In this document: in pieces, positions 59,784-64,000 of the stretch | How positions within the stretch are numbered: position 1 is the stretch's first letter | Layout of the letters: each line of letters starts with the position of its first letter | Origin: Ottelia alismoides | Lineage: Eukaryota > Streptophyta > Magnoliopsida > Alismatales > Hydrocharitaceae | Length of the DNA stretch: 64,000 bases | Direction: 5' to 3' | NCBI GenBank assembly: GCA_037367405.1 | Contig: JAZKJV010011614.1 | Location: 248,001 to 312,000 of the forward strand | Notes under the pieces: model-generated | Database searches by the model: none | Seen by the model: the letters and a program-made list of their open reading frames with translations, nothing else | Told to the model about the DNA's origin: nothing | Program-made: the position numbers and the translations under genes

Positions 59784-61768
59784 TCATATATATGATTCAC
59801 AGCTGGTTGGCTTCCTACTGCTCCTAAGTATCACAAAATCATCATGAAATATAGAAGTATTGTCTAAAATATCACTAGGAGAGGCGGCCTCTATAGACTG
59901 TACGTGCTCAGATTTTCTCTTCAGATTGTTCGGGTTAGGTTCAATCTGAGTGGGTATGGCAGCATTGTACTTTATTATCTCCCTCATCTCTTGCCGAAAC
60001 TCATCCATTTCTCCCCATAAGGAGTCCTGCTGATTAGAGAGCAAGTAGGAGAAGACATCAGGGGTTGGGTTCTCATACTGATGCGGATGAGAATCGGATG
60101 GCTTGCCTCGCTGGAAATGAGGTTGGTTTTGCTGCTGGTAGTAAGGAGGAGGCTGGGAGTACTGCTGAGGATGCTGCGGTTGCCTCCATTATTGACCATG
60201 ATACTGGGAACGAGGACCAAGTTGTTGTTGCTGCTGATAATGGGAGTGCTGGGGCTGCTAAGGTTTTCTACACTGCCCTACCTGTGTTGGAGGCTGTTGT
60301 TGGGATGAGGTGCCTCTAGTAGGCCATCGGAATACAGAATAGTCACGATGGATCTCAAGTTGTGGTTAGTAATGGAGTACCAGATCCAGTTGACTTCCAT
60401 CAACGGCTCATGTTTCTCGTGGAGTGGTAGGGGAAGCGCTGCTAAGGGCTGATCCAATTGATACACCACCATCTGATTGTCTGAAGATGGTGGTGGTTGG
60501 TACTGCTGGAGCGATTGGATTGGTTCTGCCAGAATGTGGTGAACCTAACAATACGAGGTAGAGAGCTAAGCGCTAGTCTCTGGATCAATCTGTGACCTGG
60601 AACAATGCTGAGAAGACATCTGTACCTATTGGAGACACATGATCTGGGTCTTCAGGTCACTCAATGTTTAGGTCAGCTCATCAATCTTGTTGAGGATAAA
60701 GAGGTCCTAGCACTGCTTCTTCTCAATGATCTCTATCCAGTCCAACTTCTGACTGATGATGCCCATATTGGCAGCCGAAGAATTTTCTAGTGTTGTTGCC
60801 GATGAAGATGTGGAAGGACCACCATCAATGCTTGCAATCCTCTGGTAAGAAACTACCTACAGGAGAGACTTCTCCTGAGTACAGACACAGGTCTGAGACA
60901 TTACTGTGTAGTTTTCTACCATCTACTCACAGATGGTCCAGACCTGGTCTTCATCCTTGGTGAAGTAGGAGTCTCTGCTTGAGGCATTTACTAGCCCCTG
61001 CAGCTCAGGTGTCATCCCATAGAAGAAACTCTAGACGAGGTTGGGCTTGCTGATCTCATGGTAGGGACACCTGTCGATGAGCTCTCTAAAACGATCCCAG
61101 ACTTCATGGAACTGTTCATTCAGGATCATGGTAAAATTTTTGATCATGGATCTCGTTGCGTTGGTCCATCTGAGTGGATAGTACTTGTTCAAGTACTCGG
61201 TCCGGAGCTGCTCCCAAGTGGTGATGATCTTCAATAGATGCTTCAACCGGTAGGCTGCTCTATCAACCAAGGAAAAAGGGAAGGCAATAAATTGTATGGT
61301 ATCCTCGTCCACAAATATGTCGTAGACGGTGCTGTAGATCATCTCAAACTGAGGCTCCTCGGTGGCTAGCCCATGGAACTTGGGCAATAGCTCGATGGTC
61401 TGGGGGCGAAGCTCAAATTTTCCCAGGATGGCTGGCATCTAGATACAACAATGTGTGAAGGTCGCACTAGGGTTGTGGTATTGCCTCATGGCGTGTGCTA
61501 GTCTGGCTGGGTCCTGCAGGTCGTCCTGGCGTCTATCTCTGCCTCCATCTCTTGGTATGTCTCTATCGGTTGGGAGTGCGGGCTCCTCTCGCCAAGCTCA
61601 CATTTGTGTGAGCTCCCTCCTCACTTTTGCCATGAACACTCCCTGGTCCCGAATCTAACGTTGCATGGTCTCCAATGAATCTAATAAAGTGGTATTGATG
61701 GTGGCCTGATCTAACATAAATAAGGAAGTTCGTGGCTGCTCGTCAATTCTGTTCTCGCTACTAGGCAT
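59784..61768 (-). pseudogene. Gag relic of F
   Basis: The Met at 61768 opens MPSSENRIDEQPRTS, the counterpart of B's MASSEERTK start. Capsid phrases are FHGLATEEP, FPFSLVDRAAYRL, YLNKYYPLRW and WDRFRELIDRCPY (61031-61438). Stops occur in the N-terminal coiled coil and after SKPNLV. The C-terminal part (FRQEMREII, IEPNPNNLKRKSE; 59784-60044) is in a -1 phase relative to the capsid, as in B. Confidence 0.88.
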
Positions 61769-62720
61769 CTGACCGGTCTCTGTAAAGGCAAAAGACCCTA
61801 GCCCAAGTGATGTCAAGAGAATGTGCTGGCATGTCTGGTTTTACCTCATGATTGGAAGAAGGATAGTGGGGGAACAGGGTGGAGGCGAATTCAGGTTCAG
61901 AGAGTGGGTTTGATCTCTTTGAAGCCACCCTAGATGAATGAGGAGGAGTGCTGGAAAGCGGTGCTACCAAAGGCAACATAAGAGATCTCCATCCCATTAT
62001 CTTCATCTAGGGATTTATGAAGATCTGATCTAAGAAGAAAGCAAGATGAGTCAGACCCCTAGTTCACCCATGCAATGATGCGATGACTGTGAGAGGCGGT
62101 CTTTCATCTTCTTAATTTTGTTTTGGTGATAATCCAATCTATTAGAGCAGTTAAGCTAGCTGTTAGGAGCCTGATTCTCCCTGGACACTGACCCAGATTT
62201 CTATGACTAGTTGCTCCTACTTCCCAGTCAGTATGTGTGTAAGTACGAACCGTCCTAGGCTATCTGTTGCTTGAGGACCATGCTTTCGCAGTGTCCTCTA
62301 AACCACCCACTCTGCTAAAGGAATGCAGACCGTTTACTAGCTACCTACAAACCCTCACTAGAGAAATAGTAGTTCTCTTTAGAACCAGTTCAGGCTTGGC
62401 TCTATCCTAGTATGTGGTTCACTCAACACTCTGTAACTAAATAAGACAATAAGGGGGTTACTCTCCACAAAACAAGAATTGTTGAGTGAACTTTGGTTTT
62501 TAGGGCAAGTTTGCTTTAGCAGTCCCATATTTTATTGATCGTCTCTTTTTTAGGTATTTTTGTGAATAAATCAAACTTATAAAATTTTTTTCCAATTTCC
62601 TTTTATTTAAGTCCAATAAAAATAGGGGGAGGAAAGCAGAAAAGCTGATGCACGATCAAACACGATGATGCATGTATAGATAGAAATCTGTACCTTGCTC
62701 CAACACTCTACATGGGTGAC
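61769..62720 (-). other. Leader of element F, primer-binding site lost
   Basis: It shares with B and H the block ggggttactctcc...agcagtccca (62452-62548). It also has a hairpin gaggac / gtcctc followed by a 27-base block (about 62267-62318) matching H 47066-47110. Next to the LTR edge (62721), where B has its primer-binding site, there is only ctctacatgggtgac. Confidence 0.75.
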
Positions 62721-64000
62721 TGATGACTGAAAAATCCCTTCCTAAATCTGGGTAAGGTAGAAATCAATCTAGGGTCATTGCGACCCAGATCTCGGAGAAT
62801 CGGTCAATCGTGAAAAAATAAGGAACCACCAAATCGAAAGATAATTCAGTGAAATCAAACAGCGGTCCTCGCTAGTTTATTAACCTGGTATAGCTGCCAG
62901 GGTCGAACTCAAGGAGCACGGGTTGGCCGAGACGGCCTACGAAGTAGTCTAAAAGATAATAAAAAAATGAATAAAATATTTTTTGGTGGATTTTAAACGT
63001 TTTTATTTTTTTTGTGTTTTTAATTATATAAGAAAAGATAAGAAAGGGATAAACAAGCAAATTCAACAATTTATTTAAACACTAAAAAATTCTCAGAAAA
63101 TTCAAATAAAATTATTTTTGCGTTTTTTATGTTAGTGTTTTTAGTGATTTTATGGAGTTTTAAAATTTTTATTTGATTTTCTAAAAATGGAAAAAGGGGA
63201 AAAACAATGGATCAATGTGCAGCCAGACTTGAAAGGCCAATCAAAAATATATAATTGGCCTATAAAAATCTGGAGATAATTTTTTGAAAAATATATACAA
63301 AAACTAAACTACAGGAAAAGAGTTTGCATTTTTTGAATTTTATAGAATTTTTAATGATTTTTAAAAGATTTTTAGGGTTTTTCAATTTTTATGGGTTTTA
63401 TAAATCCAAAAGAGCCAAAAACAGGATAGAAGTAGAAAGCAACAAAACAAACTATCCCCATGTTTTTTAGAATTTTTAGAGAAGTTTTTATATTTTTCTT
63501 TGATTTTCTTTTCCAAATAGTAATAAAAATACGCGTTTTTGATTTTTTTAAAAATAATAAAAAGCAAGGAAAATTTCCCAAAAAATTAGGGAAATTTTTA
63601 GACAGTGGCAAGAGCCACTTATCCAAATTTCACTAGATTTGGAGTTTATTTGCTATTTTATTCAACCAATACAAGAGCTACAACACACAGGGACCTATTT
63701 GCAAGAAAACATAGTTCGAAGGGCTAAACTGTAACACATGCAAAAACCTTAGGGTGTAAAGTATAAAATTCGCAAACAATCAGCACATGTCCAAATTAAT
63801 TCACGCATAGGGGTATAACTGTAAATATCAAAATTAAAACTTCATTTCATAACATAGCAGAAAACCCAAGCCCATATATGCAAAATGCCCAAAATATCAC
63901 GTATCGAAGCACGTGTCTCACACAGGTAGGGACTAAAATGCAAATAAAATAAACATACGGTCCAAGGTGCAAATATTCCAAAATAAAAACAACTACGCAA
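62721..64000 (-). repeat. 5' LTR of element F, cut by window end
   Basis: It starts tgatgactgaaaaatcc and aligns with B's LTR (16845-18120), including cctggtatagctgccagggtcg and the AT-rich part. The promoter part is outside the window. Confidence 0.88.

Larger units (their letters stand above)
56234..64000 (-). mobile_element. Element F: Athila-type Gypsy retrotransposon, partial
   Basis: It reads minus: 5' LTR from 62721 to beyond the window, leader, gag (start 61768), protease, RT, RNase H, integrase to 56234, where D is inserted. Similarity to B holds along the whole polyprotein, but many stops, a 0.49-kb RT deletion and loss of the primer-binding site show it is older or more decayed. 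Confidence 0.9.

Overview
This window looks like repeat-rich, probably heterochromatic nuclear DNA of a flowering plant. I found no host gene, tRNA, rRNA or CRISPR array. Nearly every base belongs to LTR retrotransposons of two superfamilies. The first is Ty3/Gypsy of Athila type, judged from the style of gag, the RT/RNase H/integrase motifs and the TGGCGCCGTTG-type primer-binding site. The second is Ty1/Copia with unusually long LTRs of about 2.5 kb. All coding parts are broken by stops and frameshifts. The species cannot be named from the sequence alone.

I use the letters A to I for the elements. A (Gypsy, +, 1-5781) shows only its 3' noncoding end and a 4.35-kb 3' LTR. It appears inserted in the 3' LTR of B (Gypsy/Athila, -, 5782-20128), which has a full gag-PR-RT-RH-IN relic and a 3.28-kb 5' LTR. 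B abuts and probably interrupts C (Copia, +, 20129-26362), the best preserved Copia polyprotein. C ends at an abrupt head-to-head junction with D (Copia, -).

The right part is a nest at least four deep. F (Athila, -, 56234-64000, running off the window) is interrupted in integrase by D. D is interrupted by a solo Gypsy LTR I (27803-31132) and, within D's 5' LTR, by E (Copia, +, 33984-55133). E is interrupted in reverse transcriptase by H (non-coding Gypsy-type element, -, 40961-51784). Target-site duplications and empty sites readable in sister copies support I, E and H. Their order implies F is older than D, D older than E, and E older than H.

Elements A, B, F and H share short noncoding blocks: a leader block, 3' region blocks, and hairpins that end in a polypurine tract. 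These blocks are better conserved than the decayed coding parts around them. H keeps such signals but has no gag or pol, so it looks like a non-autonomous partner that was mobilised in trans by Athila-type elements. These cis-acting blocks are the most interesting content of the window.
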